Shown here: piece after piece, positions 52,406 through 61,861 of the stretch
How positions within the stretch are numbered: the stretch's first letter is position 1
Layout: each line of letters opens with the position of its first letter
Source: UBA2357 sp002344625
GTDB taxonomy: Bacteria > Pseudomonadota > Gammaproteobacteria > Burkholderiales > Rhodocyclaceae
DNA length: 64,000 bases
Direction: 5' to 3'
Assembly (NCBI GenBank): GCA_937995335.1
Contig: CALKIH010000022.1
Coordinates: 62,001-126,000, forward strand
Position numbers and translations under genes: made by a program
Notes under the pieces: model-generated
Seen by the model: the letters and a program-made list of their open reading frames with translations, nothing else
The model's database searches: none
What the model was told of the DNA's origin: nothing

Positions 52406-55273
52406 GTGATCGGGCGCATGTCGCCCTGTGCCGCCTTGCAGACCGGGTGCCGCGTGTCGGTTGAGAGGCCGGTGCGCGGCTACCGCGTGGGCATCGACCT
52501 GGGCACCAGCCACACCGTGGTGGCGTTCGCCGCGCCGGGCAGCGACGAGATCCGCCTGTTGCCGATCGCGCAACTGGTGGCGCCGGGCACGGTGGCCGAG
52601 CGGCCCCTGCTGCCCTCGGTGCGCTACCACCCGGCCGAAGGCGAGCTGGCGCCGGGTGAAACCCATTTGCCCTGGACGGTGCCGGACCCGGGCGGGGTCG
52701 CGCAGGCGGTCGTCGGCAGCCTCGCCCGCGATCTGGGCGCGCAGGTGCCGGGGCGGGTGGTGGCAAGTGCCAAGAGCTGGCTGTCGCATGCCGCCGTCGA
52801 CAGGCTCGCGCCGATCCTGCCATGGGGTGCGGGCGAGGAGGTGGCCAAGGTGTCGCCGCTCGCCGCGAGCGCGAGCTATCTCGCCCACGCGCGCGCGGCG
52901 TGGCGGCGGCAGTTTCCCGACGCGCCGCTGGAAGACCAGGAACTGGTGCTCACCGTGCCGGCCTCGTTCGACGAGGGCGCGCGCGCGCTCACGCTCGAGG
53001 CGGCGCGGCTGGCCGGTCTGCCCAGGCTGCGCCTGCTCGAGGAGCCGCAGGCCGCCTGCTATGACTGGCTGTTCCGTCAGCGTGCGAACCTGGCCGCCGA
53101 GCTACACCTGAGCCGCCTGCTGCTGGTGTGCGACGTCGGCGGCGGCACCACCGATTTCACCCTGATCCAGGTCGCCCACGATCCGGCCGCGGGCGGCGTC
53201 CCGACGCTCACCCGCATCGGGGTGGGCGAGCACCTGATGCTGGGTGGCGACAACATGGATCTGGCGCTCGCGCATCTGCTCGAGCCGCGCCTCGCCGAAG
53301 CCGGGCAACGCCTGAGCACCGCACGCTTCTCGCAACTGGTGCAGCACTGCCGCATGGCCAAGGAGCACCTGCTGGTCGCCGAGGCGCCCGAAGGCGTCAA
53401 GGTGACCCTGCTCGGCAGCGGCGCCCGGCTGGTGGGCGGTGCCCGCTCGGTCGAACTGAGCCGCGACGAAGTGATACAGCTTGCGGTCGACGGCTTCTTT
53501 CCCGCCGCCGCGCCGGATGAGGCGCCGCGGCGGCGGCGCGCCGGGATCGTCGAATTCGGCCTGCCGTACCCGGCCGATCCGGCGATCACGCGCCATCTGG
53601 GCGAATTCCTGCGCCGCCATGCCACGGTGGCCGGCGAGGCGCTGGGCCTGGCAGGGGGCGGCGCGCTGGCGGTGCCGGATACGGTGTTGCTCAACGGCGG
53701 CGTGTTTCATTCGCCGCTACTGGCCGCGCGCCTCGTCGACACCCTCGCCGACTGGCGCGGGGCGCCGCCGCGCGTGCTGGCCAATGCCGATCCCGACGTG
53801 GCGGTGGCGCTCGGCGCGGTAGCCTGCGCGCTCGTTCGCGAGGGCCTGGCCCCGGCGATCGGCGGAGGTTCGGCGCGCAGCTATTTTCTGGTGATCGAGG
53901 ACGAACCGGATGGTGCTGCGGCGCGCCCACGTGCCATCTGTGTGCTGCCGCGCGGTGCGGGCGAGGGCGAAGAGGTTCACCTGGCCGACCGGCGTTTCGG
54001 CTTGCGCGTGGGGCAACCGGTGCGCTTTCACGTGGTCGCGTCGAGCGCCGATGTCGTCTATGCGCCGGGCGAACTGGTGTCGCTCGAAGGGGATGCGTTC
54101 GTGCGCTTGCCGCCGATCGCAACCGTCGTCGAGGCCGGGGGCGAAAGCGGGGCGCGTGGCGAGGTCATGGTGGCGCTCGCCAGCACCATGACCGAAATCG
54201 GCACCCTGCGGATGCACTGCGTGAGCGTCGCGGAGCCGGAGCGGCGCTGGCTGCTGGAGTTCGAACTGCGGGCGCGCGAGGAGGATGCTGCCGTGGTCGA
54301 TCCGCGTGCCGGACTGCCGCCCCGTTTCGAGTCGGCGGTCGAGCGCATGGACAAGGTTTTCGGCGCGCCGTCGCGCGACGGCGCCGACAAGCCGGTGCGA
54401 CAGCTGCGCGGTGAGCTGGAAGGATTGCTCGGCCGGCGCGACGACTGGGACATGGCGCTCGCTCGCGCGTTGTTCGATGCGTTGTGGGCGCGCGCGCGGC
54501 GGCGGCGGCGCACCGCCGAGCACGAGCGGGCCTGGCTGAATCTTGTCGGCTACTGCCTGCGTCCCGGTATCGGTGCGCCCCTCGACGGCTGGCGCGTGGC
54601 ACAGCTGTGGCCGCTGTTCGAGCAGGGCATCCAGTATGTCAACGAACGCCAGAACTGGTCGGAATGGTGGACGCTGTGGCGCCGGGTCGCCGCCGGCCTG
54701 GACGAGGCGGCGCAACTGGTGCTGCTCGAGCGTGTGGCCGAGCAGCTCGAAGCCGCGGTCGCGGCGCCGCGCCGCAATCCCGGCGCGGCAGCGGGGGCCT
54801 ATGACGACATGGTGCGCCTCGCGGCCTCGCTCGAGCGGGCGCCGCTGGGCCACAAGGTCGAAGTGGGTCGATGGCTGCTCGAACGCCTGGCCCAGCCGGC
54901 CGAGAAACCCCAGGCATGGTGGGCTTTGGGCCGGGTCGGCGCGCGCGAGCCGCTTTATGCCAGTCCGCACACGGTGGTGCCGCCCGAAGTGGCGGGCGGC
55001 TGGCTCGACGCGGTCCTGGCCTTGAACTGGAAAAAAGTCGAGCCGGCGGCATTCGCGGCCGCGCAGCTCGCACGCCTTACCGGCGACCGCGCCCGCGACC
55101 TGCCGCCCGGGCTGCGTGAAGAAGTGGCGCGGCGGCTGACCCAGGCGGGCGCGCCCGAGCGCTGGATCAACCAGGTGCGCAGCGTCGTGGCACTGGATGA
55201 GGCCGACCGGCGGCGCGCCTTCGGCGAATCGCTGCCGGCGGGCTTGACGCTGATCGAGCGCTCACCCGAATGA
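52406..55273 (+). CDS. Atypical Hsp70 family protein with long C-terminal extension
   Basis: Up to 955 residues. Residues about 28-600 repeat the domain plan of the upstream gene: VGIDLGTSHTVVAFAAPG, LEEPQAACYDWL and LVCDVGGGTTDFTLIQV. A further 330 residues of helical, Trp- and Arg-rich sequence follow (PLFEQGIQYVNERQNWSEWW, WWALGRVGAREPLY), matching an uncharacterised Hsp70-associated extension that I recall as DUF3731. The start is uncertain: GTG 52406, ATG 52418 or GTG 52454 are all in frame and none has a strong ribosome site. Paired with the short form, it suggests a two-subunit chaperone-like ATPase. Confidence 0.85.
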   Translation: MIGRMSPCAALQTGCRVSVERPVRGYRVGIDLGTSHTVVAFAAPGSDEIRLLPIAQLVAPGTVAERPLLPSVRYHPAEGELAPGETHLPWTVPDPGGVAQAVVGSLARDLGAQVPGRVVASAKSWLSHAAVDRLAPILPWGAGEEVAKVSPLAASASYLAHARAAWRRQFPDAPLEDQELVLTVPASFDEGARALTLEAARLAGLPRLRLLEEPQAACYDWLFRQRANLAAELHLSRLLLVCDVGGGTTDFTLIQVAHDPAAGGVPTLTRIGVGEHLMLGGDNMDLALAHLLEPRLAEAGQRLSTARFSQLVQHCRMAKEHLLVAEAPEGVKVTLLGSGARLVGGARSVELSRDEVIQLAVDGFFPAAAPDEAPRRRRAGIVEFGLPYPADPAITRHLGEFLRRHATVAGEALGLAGGGALAVPDTVLLNGGVFHSPLLAARLVDTLADWRGAPPRVLANADPDVAVALGAVACALVREGLAPAIGGGSARSYFLVIEDEPDGAAARPRAICVLPRGAGEGEEVHLADRRFGLRVGQPVRFHVVASSADVVYAPGELVSLEGDAFVRLPPIATVVEAGGESGARGEVMVALASTMTEIGTLRMHCVSVAEPERRWLLEFELRAREEDAAVVDPRAGLPPRFESAVERMDKVFGAPSRDGADKPVRQLRGELEGLLGRRDDWDMALARALFDALWARARRRRRTAEHERAWLNLVGYCLRPGIGAPLDGWRVAQLWPLFEQGIQYVNERQNWSEWWTLWRRVAAGLDEAAQLVLLERVAEQLEAAVAAPRRNPGAAAGAYDDMVRLAASLERAPLGHKVEVGRWLLERLAQPAEKPQAWWALGRVGAREPLYASPHTVVPPEVAGGWLDAVLALNWKKVEPAAFAAAQLARLTGDRARDLPPGLREEVARRLTQAGAPERWINQVRSVVALDEADRRRAFGESLPAGLTLIERSPE

Positions 55274-55306
55274 CGCCGTCGCGCGCTCGGGTGGAGCGTG
55301 GCCGCG

Positions 55307-55588
55307 TCAGTCGCGGCGGCTGGTGACTTCGAGCAGGTGATAGCCGAACTGGGTCTTGACCGGACCCTGAACGACATTGATCGGGGCGCTGAACACCACG
55401 GTGTCGAATTCCTTGACCATCTGCCCGGGGCCGAAGGAACCCAGGTTGCCGCCATCGCGGCCCGACGGGCAGGTCGAGTGTTCTTTTGCCAATTGGGCAA
55501 AATCGGCGCCGGCCTCGATCGCGGTCTTCAGTTCGTTGCAGCGGGCTTCGGTATCGACGAGGATGTGGCGGGCAGTGGCTTTGGCCAT
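55307..55588 (-). CDS. Parvulin-type peptidyl-prolyl isomerase
   Basis: A 93-residue single-domain parvulin without a signal peptide, so cytoplasmic, like PpiC. The family pattern is complete: ARHILVDTEARC, FAQLAKEHSTCPSG, GGNLGSFGPGQMVKEFD and TQFGYHLLEV. It isomerises Xaa-Pro bonds. It is convergent with the second Hsp70 gene; 33 bases lie between the stops. AAGGAG precedes the ATG on the minus strand. Confidence 0.93.
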   Translation of the reverse strand: MAKATARHILVDTEARCNELKTAIEAGADFAQLAKEHSTCPSGRDGGNLGSFGPGQMVKEFDTVVFSAPINVVQGPVKTQFGYHLLEVTSRRD

Positions 55589-55810
55589 CGGAGGGCTCCT
55601 TGGGTGAAAGAGCCGCAGAGACTACCGCAAACCGGGCCGGAGTCAATCGCCGCGGCGGCGGACCGGCCTGGATATCCCGATCTCCGCTCACCGGCCGAAG
55701 ACCGTCGGGCGCGCACCCGAATGGTGAGCGCCGCTCATGGTCTGGTGTAAGATGGCCGCCAAACGATTCGCCGCAGCCGTTTCGCTGCGGCCCACGCGAG
55801 AACAGCATTT

Positions 55811-57106
55811 ATGGTCCCACACCTCACCACCGCGCTGACCGGCCCGCTGCTGGAGCTTGAAAAACGCTTTCTCGATTCCGCGAGCGATATCGAGCAGTGG
55901 ATGCGGGTACAGTGGCAGGATCACATGCCGCCGTTCTACGGATCGACCGATCTGCGCAATTCGGGCTTCAAGCTCGCGCCGGTCGACATGAACCTGTTTC
56001 CGGGCGGATTCAACAATCTGCCGGATGCCTTCATGCCGCTGTGCGTGCAGGCGGCGCAGGCGGCGATCGAGCGCATCTGCCCGGATGCGCGGCACCTGCT
56101 GCTGATTCCCGAGAACCACACCCGCAACCAGTTCTATCTGCAGAACGTCGCGAAGCTGGTCGCGATCCTGCGTCTCACCGGGCTCAACGTGCGTATCGGC
56201 AGCCTCTTGCCCGACATCACCGCGCCGACCACGCTCGAGCTTCCCGACGGCGCCACGCTGACCCTCGAACCCTTGCTGCGCAAGGACGGGCGGATCGGAC
56301 TGGCCGGATTCGATCCGTGCGCGGTATTGCTCAACAACGATTTGTCGGCCGGCGTGCCGGGGCTGCTCAGGGGGCTGGACGAACAGTGGGTGATTCCGCC
56401 CCTGCATGCCGGCTGGCATGTTCGGCGCAAGTCCCGCCACGCCGCGGCCTACGACCGGGTGGCGCGCGAGTTCGCCGATGTCATCGGCATCGATCCGTGG
56501 CGCATCAACCCCGAGTTCGGGGTGTGCGGGCAGATCAACTTCCAGGAGCGCACCGGCGAGGAATGCCTGGCTGCGCAGGTGGATGCGCTGCTTACCGGGA
56601 TTCGCGCCAAGTATCGGGAGTACGGCATCACCGAGACGCCGTTCGTGGTGGTCAAGGCCGATGCCGGCACCTACGGCATGGGCGTCATGACGGTCAAGGA
56701 CGCGTCCGAGGTGATCGGGCTCAACCGCCGCCAGCGCAACAAGATGGCCGTGGTCAAGGAAGGCCTACAGGTGCACGAAGTGATCATCCAGGAGGGCGTG
56801 CATACTTTCGAGACGCTCGATTCGGCGGTGGCCGAGCCGGTGATCTACATGATGGACCATTATGTGGTGGGCGGTTTCTACCGGGTGCATACCGAGCGCG
56901 GCCGGGACGAGAATCTCAATGCGCCGGGCATGCATTTCCGTCCGCTGGCCTTCGACACCTGCTGCACGCTGCCGGACAGCGGCCAGGCGCCGGATGCGCC
57001 GCCGAACCGCTTCTACGCCTATGGTGTGGTCGCACGTCTGGCCCTGCTGGCCGCGTCGGTCGAGATCGAGGAGACCGCGCCGGCCGAAGCCGAAGCGCTG
57101 GTCTGA
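55811..57106 (+). CDS. gshA: Glutamate-cysteine ligase (ferrooxidans-type)
   Basis: A 431-residue ligase for the first step of glutathione synthesis. It does not resemble the Escherichia coli GshA; motifs such as MPPFYGSTDLRNSGFKLAPVD, LLIPENHTRNQFYLQNV and VVKADAGTYGMGVMTV match the proteobacterial type first described in acidithiobacilli and common in Betaproteobacteria. GshB follows after 24 bases on the same strand. The initiating ATG is at 55811; the ribosome site is weak. Between the parvulin start and this gene, 222 bases hold nothing else I can identify. Confidence 0.92.
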   Translation: MVPHLTTALTGPLLELEKRFLDSASDIEQWMRVQWQDHMPPFYGSTDLRNSGFKLAPVDMNLFPGGFNNLPDAFMPLCVQAAQAAIERICPDARHLLLIPENHTRNQFYLQNVAKLVAILRLTGLNVRIGSLLPDITAPTTLELPDGATLTLEPLLRKDGRIGLAGFDPCAVLLNNDLSAGVPGLLRGLDEQWVIPPLHAGWHVRRKSRHAAAYDRVAREFADVIGIDPWRINPEFGVCGQINFQERTGEECLAAQVDALLTGIRAKYREYGITETPFVVVKADAGTYGMGVMTVKDASEVIGLNRRQRNKMAVVKEGLQVHEVIIQEGVHTFETLDSAVAEPVIYMMDHYVVGGFYRVHTERGRDENLNAPGMHFRPLAFDTCCTLPDSGQAPDAPPNRFYAYGVVARLALLAASVEIEETAPAEAEALV

Positions 57107-57130
57107 ACAGCACCGGAATACCGAGCACTC

Positions 57131-58084
57131 ATGGCACGCAGCCTCAAACTCGCCTTCATTCTCGATCCGCTCGAGCATCTGAAACCCTACAAGGACTCGA
57201 GCGTCGCGATGATGCGCGAGGCGACCCGGCGCGGTCACGCGGTCTTTGCGGTGCGGCGCGAGGCGTTGGCCTGGCGGGACGGGGTGGTGTCCGCGCGGGC
57301 GGTTTCCCTGCGCGTCTCGGCTGACGATCATGCCTGGTACGAGGCCGGCCAGACCGCCGAGACGCCGCTCGCTGCGTTCGATGCGGTGGTGATGCGCCAG
57401 GATCCGCCCTTCGATTTCGAGTATGTCGCCGCCACCTGGCTGCTCGAGCGGGCGGTGGCGGGCGGCGCGCGGGTGTTCAACGACCCGCGCGCGATTCGTG
57501 ATCATTCCGAAAAGCTCGCGATCACCGAATTCGCGCAGTTCATCGCGACCACGCTGGTGTCGCGCGAAGCGGTGGACATCCACGCCTTCATCTCCGAATT
57601 CGGCGACGTGGTGTTGAAACCGCTCGACGGCATGGGCGGCAGCCAGATTTTCAGGGTGCGCGCGGATGACCCCAATCGCAATGTGATCGTCGAAACCCTG
57701 ACCGTCGATGGGCGGCGCACGATCATGGCGCAGCGCTATCTGCCCGAGATCGTCGAGGGCGACAAGCGGGTGCTGATCATCGGGGGCGAGGTCGTGCCGT
57801 ATGCGCTCGCGCGCATTCCCAAGGCGGGCGAAACCCGTGGCAATCTCGCCGCCGGCGGGCGCGGCGTGGCCATGCCGCTGACCGCGCGCGAGCGCGAGAT
57901 TGCCGAGGCGCTCGCACCGGTGCTGTGGGCGCGCGGTCTGATGGTGATCGGACTCGACGTCATCGGCGGCTGCCTGACCGAGGTCAATTGCACCAGCCCC
58001 ACCTGCTTCGTCGAGATCGGCGCGCAGACCGGGTTTTCGGTTGCCGGACTGTTCGTCGACAAGCTCGAAGCTGCCTGCGCATGA
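57131..58084 (+). CDS. gshB: Glutathione synthetase
   Basis: A 317-residue ATP-grasp enzyme that joins glycine to gamma-glutamylcysteine. Family blocks are FILDPLEHLKPYKDSS at the N-terminus, MRQDPPFDFEY, VLKPLDGMGGSQIFRV (ATP loop), RYLPEI, and the metal/ATP site EVNCTSPTCFVEI. Length is normal. The stop overlaps the apbE ATG (ATGA), so glutathione synthesis and the flavin transferase are transcribed together. Confidence 0.96.
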   Translation: MARSLKLAFILDPLEHLKPYKDSSVAMMREATRRGHAVFAVRREALAWRDGVVSARAVSLRVSADDHAWYEAGQTAETPLAAFDAVVMRQDPPFDFEYVAATWLLERAVAGGARVFNDPRAIRDHSEKLAITEFAQFIATTLVSREAVDIHAFISEFGDVVLKPLDGMGGSQIFRVRADDPNRNVIVETLTVDGRRTIMAQRYLPEIVEGDKRVLIIGGEVVPYALARIPKAGETRGNLAAGGRGVAMPLTAREREIAEALAPVLWARGLMVIGLDVIGGCLTEVNCTSPTCFVEIGAQTGFSVAGLFVDKLEAACA

Positions 58085-59139
58085 TCCGCGGCGAGGTTCT
58101 TGTTCGCCGCCTGGCTGCGGCGTTTCTCGCATTGCTCGTCGTCGTCGCGTCGCAGGGGTGTTCGCGCCCGCAGGTGATGCACCAGGAGGCGTACGTATTC
58201 GGCACGCGGGTCGATCTGAGCGTGTATGGCGAGACCGCCGAGACCGCCGAGACCGCCATGGCCGCGGTGCTGCGAGAGTTCGATCGCCTGCATCGTAGCT
58301 ATCACGCCTGGGAGCCGTCCGAGCTCACCCGGCTGAACGAGGCGATCGCGCGCGGCGAGCGTATCGAGGTGTCGGACGAGCTTGCCGCGCTGCTGAGGGA
58401 TGCGCAACGGCTGGCCGCGCTCGGCGACGGCCTCTTCGATCCGGCCATTGGCAGCTTGATCGCGCTGTGGGGGTTTCATGACGACGAATTCGTGCCGGTC
58501 CGCCCCGAACCCGATGCGCTTGCGGCGCTGATCGCAGCCCATCCGCGCATGACCGATCTGAGCATCGATGGCAACTGGGTCTCGAGTGCCAATCCGGCGG
58601 TGCGGATCGACCTGGGCGGGTACGCCAAGGGCTATGCGCTCGACCGGGCGGTCGCGATCTTGCGCGAGCGCGGCATCGCGAATGCGCTGGTGAACATCGG
58701 CGGCAATGTCATGGCCTTGGGCGGCAAGGGAAATACGCCGTGGCGCCTGGGCATCCAGCATCCGCGTGAGCCGCGCCCGCTCGCAACCCTGCCGATCTAC
58801 GACGGCGAGGCGATCGGCACCTCGGGCGACTACCAGCGGTTTTTCGAACTCGACGGTGTGCGCTACGCCCACCTGCTCGATCCGCGCAGCGGCGAGCCTG
58901 CGCGCGGAACGCAGTCCTTGTCGGTGTTGATCACGCCGCGCGCCGATGCCGGCACGCTCTCGGATGCCGCCAGCAAGCCCGCGTTCATCGCCGCCGACGG
59001 CTGGCGCGAGCAAACCCGCCGCTACGGCATCGAGCATGCGTTGAGGGTCGATCAGGATGGCGTGATCGAGGTCACGCGGGCATTGCGTGCGCGCCTGCAG
59101 TTCCCGTCCGGCATCGGGCCGGTGCGGGTCGTCGATTGA
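58081..59139 (+). CDS. apbE: FAD:protein FMN transferase (ApbE)
   Basis: A 352-residue lipoprotein that attaches FMN to a threonine of target proteins such as NqrB, NqrC or RnfG outside the cytoplasm. The lipobox is VASQGC with Cys27. The catalytic fold blocks are RIDLGGYAKGYALDRAV, GGNVMALGGKG, GTSGDYQRFF and YAHLLDPRSG, with conserved metal-site Asp residues. A short in-frame repeat (GETAETAETA) near residue 56 is a three-copy codon repeat. The frame is open to 57925 but the ATG at 58081 overlaps gshB and gives the signal peptide. Which protein it flavinylates is not shown in the window. Confidence 0.93.
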   Translation: MIRGEVLVRRLAAAFLALLVVVASQGCSRPQVMHQEAYVFGTRVDLSVYGETAETAETAMAAVLREFDRLHRSYHAWEPSELTRLNEAIARGERIEVSDELAALLRDAQRLAALGDGLFDPAIGSLIALWGFHDDEFVPVRPEPDALAALIAAHPRMTDLSIDGNWVSSANPAVRIDLGGYAKGYALDRAVAILRERGIANALVNIGGNVMALGGKGNTPWRLGIQHPREPRPLATLPIYDGEAIGTSGDYQRFFELDGVRYAHLLDPRSGEPARGTQSLSVLITPRADAGTLSDAASKPAFIAADGWREQTRRYGIEHALRVDQDGVIEVTRALRARLQFPSGIGPVRVVD

Positions 59140-60056
59140 CCGATGCGGACGTGCCACTGATGCCTGCGCAGAAAGCCGAGCTGGATCGCCTCGCGGTCGT
59201 GATGATGGTGTTGATGTGCGCCGTCCTGGGCGTGCAGAACGTGGTCGTCAAATGGGGCAACGAGGGCATTTCGCCGATCTGGCAGTCGGGACTGCGTTCG
59301 GCCGGCGCGGCCGTGCTGGTCTGGGTGTGGGCGCAATGGCGTGGAATCCGCTTGTGGGATGCCGACGGCACCCTGTGGCCGGGTATCGCGACCGGGGCGC
59401 TGTTTGCCGGCGAGTTCGGCATGATCTTCACCGCGCTGCAATTCACCGATGCCTCGCGCGGGGTGATCTTCTTATATACCGCGCCTTTTTTCGTGGCGCT
59501 GGGCGCGTTGTGGTGGCTGCCGAACGAGAATATGCGCAAGGCGCAGTGGCTGGGCATGGCGCTGGCGTTCGCCGGGGTGTTGCTGCTGTTTGGCGAGAAC
59601 CTCGTCCGCCCGGCCGGGACGGCCTGGATCGGCGACCTGATGATGCTGGTGGGGGCGCTCTTGTGGGCGGCCACCACGCTGACCGTCAAGGCGACCGTAC
59701 TCGCGCGCAGCGCGCCCGAAAAGACGCTGTTGTACCAGTTGGGGGTGTCCGCGCTGGTGTTGCCGCTACTGGCGCTCGCGTTCGGCGAGGCCGGGGTGTT
59801 CGCCCCGAGCGCGCGCGTGTGGGCGTCGCTCGCCTATCAGATCGTGGTGGTCGCGAGCGGGGCCTACCTCGCCTGGTTCTGGCTGATCCGCCGCTATCCC
59901 GCCACCCGGATCTCGTCGTTCTCGTTCCTGACCCCGGTCATGGGTGTGCTCGCCGGGGTGCTGCTGCTGGATGAACCGCTGACCCCCCTGGTCGTGCTGG
60001 CACTGCTGCTGGTGGGCATGGGGATCTGGATCGCCAATCGGCCGGCGAAGGCCTGA
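59136..60056 (+). CDS. EamA/DMT family exporter
   Basis: A 306-residue membrane protein with ten hydrophobic helices in two EamA halves. Typical features are the opening GVQNVVVKWGNEGISPIW, FTALQFTDASRGVIFLYTAPFF at the end of the first half, and FSFLTPVMGVLAGVLLLDEPL in the second. The family exports metabolites such as amino acids or nucleosides. The start may be TTG at 59136, which would overlap the apbE stop (TTGA), or the ATG at 59160. Its substrate is unknown; the setting after gsh genes suggests a thiol or related compound, but that is only a guess. Confidence 0.88.
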   Translation: MTDADVPLMPAQKAELDRLAVVMMVLMCAVLGVQNVVVKWGNEGISPIWQSGLRSAGAAVLVWVWAQWRGIRLWDADGTLWPGIATGALFAGEFGMIFTALQFTDASRGVIFLYTAPFFVALGALWWLPNENMRKAQWLGMALAFAGVLLLFGENLVRPAGTAWIGDLMMLVGALLWAATTLTVKATVLARSAPEKTLLYQLGVSALVLPLLALAFGEAGVFAPSARVWASLAYQIVVVASGAYLAWFWLIRRYPATRISSFSFLTPVMGVLAGVLLLDEPLTPLVVLALLLVGMGIWIANRPAKA

Positions 60057-60145
60057 GCCGGGAACGCGGGGCTTGATGCCGCGGCGCGATACCTGTACAT
60101 GTCGGATCGAGTGTCCAAGACTGATCGTCAAACCGGAGACAAAAC

Positions 60146-61015
60146 ATGAATGCCGAATTTTTGCAAGCGGTCGATGAGCGTAGTGCCAGTGCCCGCGCGT
60201 CGGGCGACCTGTTGCCGATACAGGCGGAGGAAACCGTTCTCGAAGACGCCGGCCTGCGCTTCATCGTGCGCTGGGTGTCGTCGCTTGCCGTCAAGGATGC
60301 CGCCAAGGTGACGCTCCCCGGCGGGCCGCGCGATCCGGATTTCAATCCGTTTCTGGCGCCCGAGCCCGCGTTGACGGTGGGGCCGGTGGGTGAGCACCAT
60401 GTCGCGATCCTGAACAAGTTTCCGGTGTGCGATCGTCACCTGGTGTTGGCCAGGCGGACCTTCGAAGAGCAACTGATTCCGCTGGCGCCGATCGACTTCG
60501 CCGCGCTGGCGCGGGTGATGGGCGAATACGGCGGGCTGGGCTTCTACAACGGCGGAGCGCCGGCGGGGGCGAGCCAGCGCCACAAGCACGTCCAGTGGAT
60601 TCCGGCGGCGGCGGGCAATGCGTCGCTGCGGCTGCTGGCGAACGGGCTGCCGGCGACGCTCGCCGAGCACGGTCTCGCGCGCCATCCGGCGCTACCGATG
60701 CAGCACTGCTTCGTCAGGGTCAGGAACGCCACCGGTACGTCGGTCGAGGTTGCGGCACACAGCATGCATACCGCGTTCGGGCTGGCATGCAGAGGCTTGG
60801 CGCTGACGCCCGACGTCAACGGTCTGCTGCCCTCGTTCAATTTGTTGACCGGCGACGGCTGGCTGATGCTGGTGCCGCGCAGTCGCGAGCATTTTGACGA
60901 GGTATCGATCAACGCGCTGTCATACGGCGGCACGCTCTACGTGCGCCGGCCGGAGCAGGTCGAGGCGATTCGCGCGACCGGCCCGCTGCGTGTGCTGGCC
61001 GCGGTGGGGTGTTAA
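60146..61015 (+). CDS. ATP adenylyltransferase (Ap4A phosphorylase)
   Basis: A 289-residue HIT-superfamily enzyme that splits diadenosine tetraphosphate with phosphate to ATP and ADP. The active-site motif is HKHVQ (His146, His148, Gln150), the HxHxQ form typical of Ap4A phosphorylases rather than hydrolases. FNPFLAPEPALTVG and HVAILNKFPVCDRHLVL form the nucleotide site. CGGAGA lies before the ATG. It belongs to a group with occasional occurrence in Betaproteobacteria. Convergent with rquA across 40 bases. Confidence 0.9.
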   Translation: MNAEFLQAVDERSASARASGDLLPIQAEETVLEDAGLRFIVRWVSSLAVKDAAKVTLPGGPRDPDFNPFLAPEPALTVGPVGEHHVAILNKFPVCDRHLVLARRTFEEQLIPLAPIDFAALARVMGEYGGLGFYNGGAPAGASQRHKHVQWIPAAAGNASLRLLANGLPATLAEHGLARHPALPMQHCFVRVRNATGTSVEVAAHSMHTAFGLACRGLALTPDVNGLLPSFNLLTGDGWLMLVPRSREHFDEVSINALSYGGTLYVRRPEQVEAIRATGPLRVLAAVGC

Positions 61016-61055
61016 CGGTCCGTGCTGCCAGCCGCGGTGTGGCGTGGCTTCTGCG

Positions 61056-61766
61056 TCAGGCAGCGGCGGGTTTGCGGGTTGCGAGGACGTGTTGATACAG
61101 GCCGCCGAATACCGTGCGGCGTTGCCAGGTGAAATCGCTTGACCGGGGGCTCATGGATTCGATCGGCACATCGAGCAGCGACGGTGCATACGGCTCCAGC
61201 CAGCGGAACACGAGCTTCATCACCGGAGCCAGCGGATGCCAGCGGCGAGGGCGGTGATAGTCGACGAACAAAGCCTTGCCTCCGGGTTCGACCGCTGCCA
61301 GAAGGTTGTCGACGATCTTTGCCCGCTGGTGCTCGGGCACCTCGTGGAGCAGGAAGAAACAGCACACGCCCTGGTAGGTCTTGTCGAGTGGCAGGGTGAG
61401 ATCGGCCTGGCGCGCCTGGGCATGGGGCAGGTCGGCAAACTTGCGCCGTACGTTGGCGACCTGGATCGGGGCGACATCGACCACGTCGAGTGCACCCTCG
61501 GCGCCCACCTGGCGCGCCAGCATCGGCGAGAAGTCGCCATAGACACAGGCGGCCTGCAATACCCGCTGCCCAGTCGAAAACTCGGCAACCGCAGCCTGCA
61601 TCAGGCGACCGGCATTGCCCCACAGGATCGCGGAGACGACCAGGCTGCGGTCCAGCCACGGCAGTGTGCGATGATTGAGGTAGGCCCAGGTGTACGTGGT
61701 GCTGAGGTACTCGGGGATGGCGTGTGTATCGCAGGGCGTCTGCGGTTCGGCGCTTAGTCTCGGCAT
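61056..61766 (-). CDS. rquA: Rhodoquinone biosynthesis methyltransferase-like RquA
   Basis: A 236-residue protein related to UbiE-type methyltransferases. Its blocks are those I know from RquA: IPEYLSTTYTWAYLN, SAILWGNAGRLMQAA, VLQAACVYGDFSPMLA, VVDVAPIQVANVRRKF, FFLLHEVPE, VDYHRPRRWHPL and a C-terminal FGGLYQHVLATRK. RquA converts ubiquinone to rhodoquinone by replacing a methoxy group with an amino group and does not act as a simple methyltransferase. Rhodoquinone carries electrons to fumarate reductase in anaerobic or low-oxygen growth. The start at 61766 is the only strong one. A palindrome lies about 100 bases upstream. Confidence 0.85.
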   Translation of the reverse strand: MPRLSAEPQTPCDTHAIPEYLSTTYTWAYLNHRTLPWLDRSLVVSAILWGNAGRLMQAAVAEFSTGQRVLQAACVYGDFSPMLARQVGAEGALDVVDVAPIQVANVRRKFADLPHAQARQADLTLPLDKTYQGVCCFFLLHEVPEHQRAKIVDNLLAAVEPGGKALFVDYHRPRRWHPLAPVMKLVFRWLEPYAPSLLDVPIESMSPRSSDFTWQRRTVFGGLYQHVLATRKPAAA

Positions 61767-61861
61767 CGTCGGCCTGTTGTGTGTGCTTGAACGTTACGAG
61801 GGAACTCAGCGAAATCGCTCGGCACGGCGCGCGCCGTGCGATTCAAAGATAGCACGATTTA

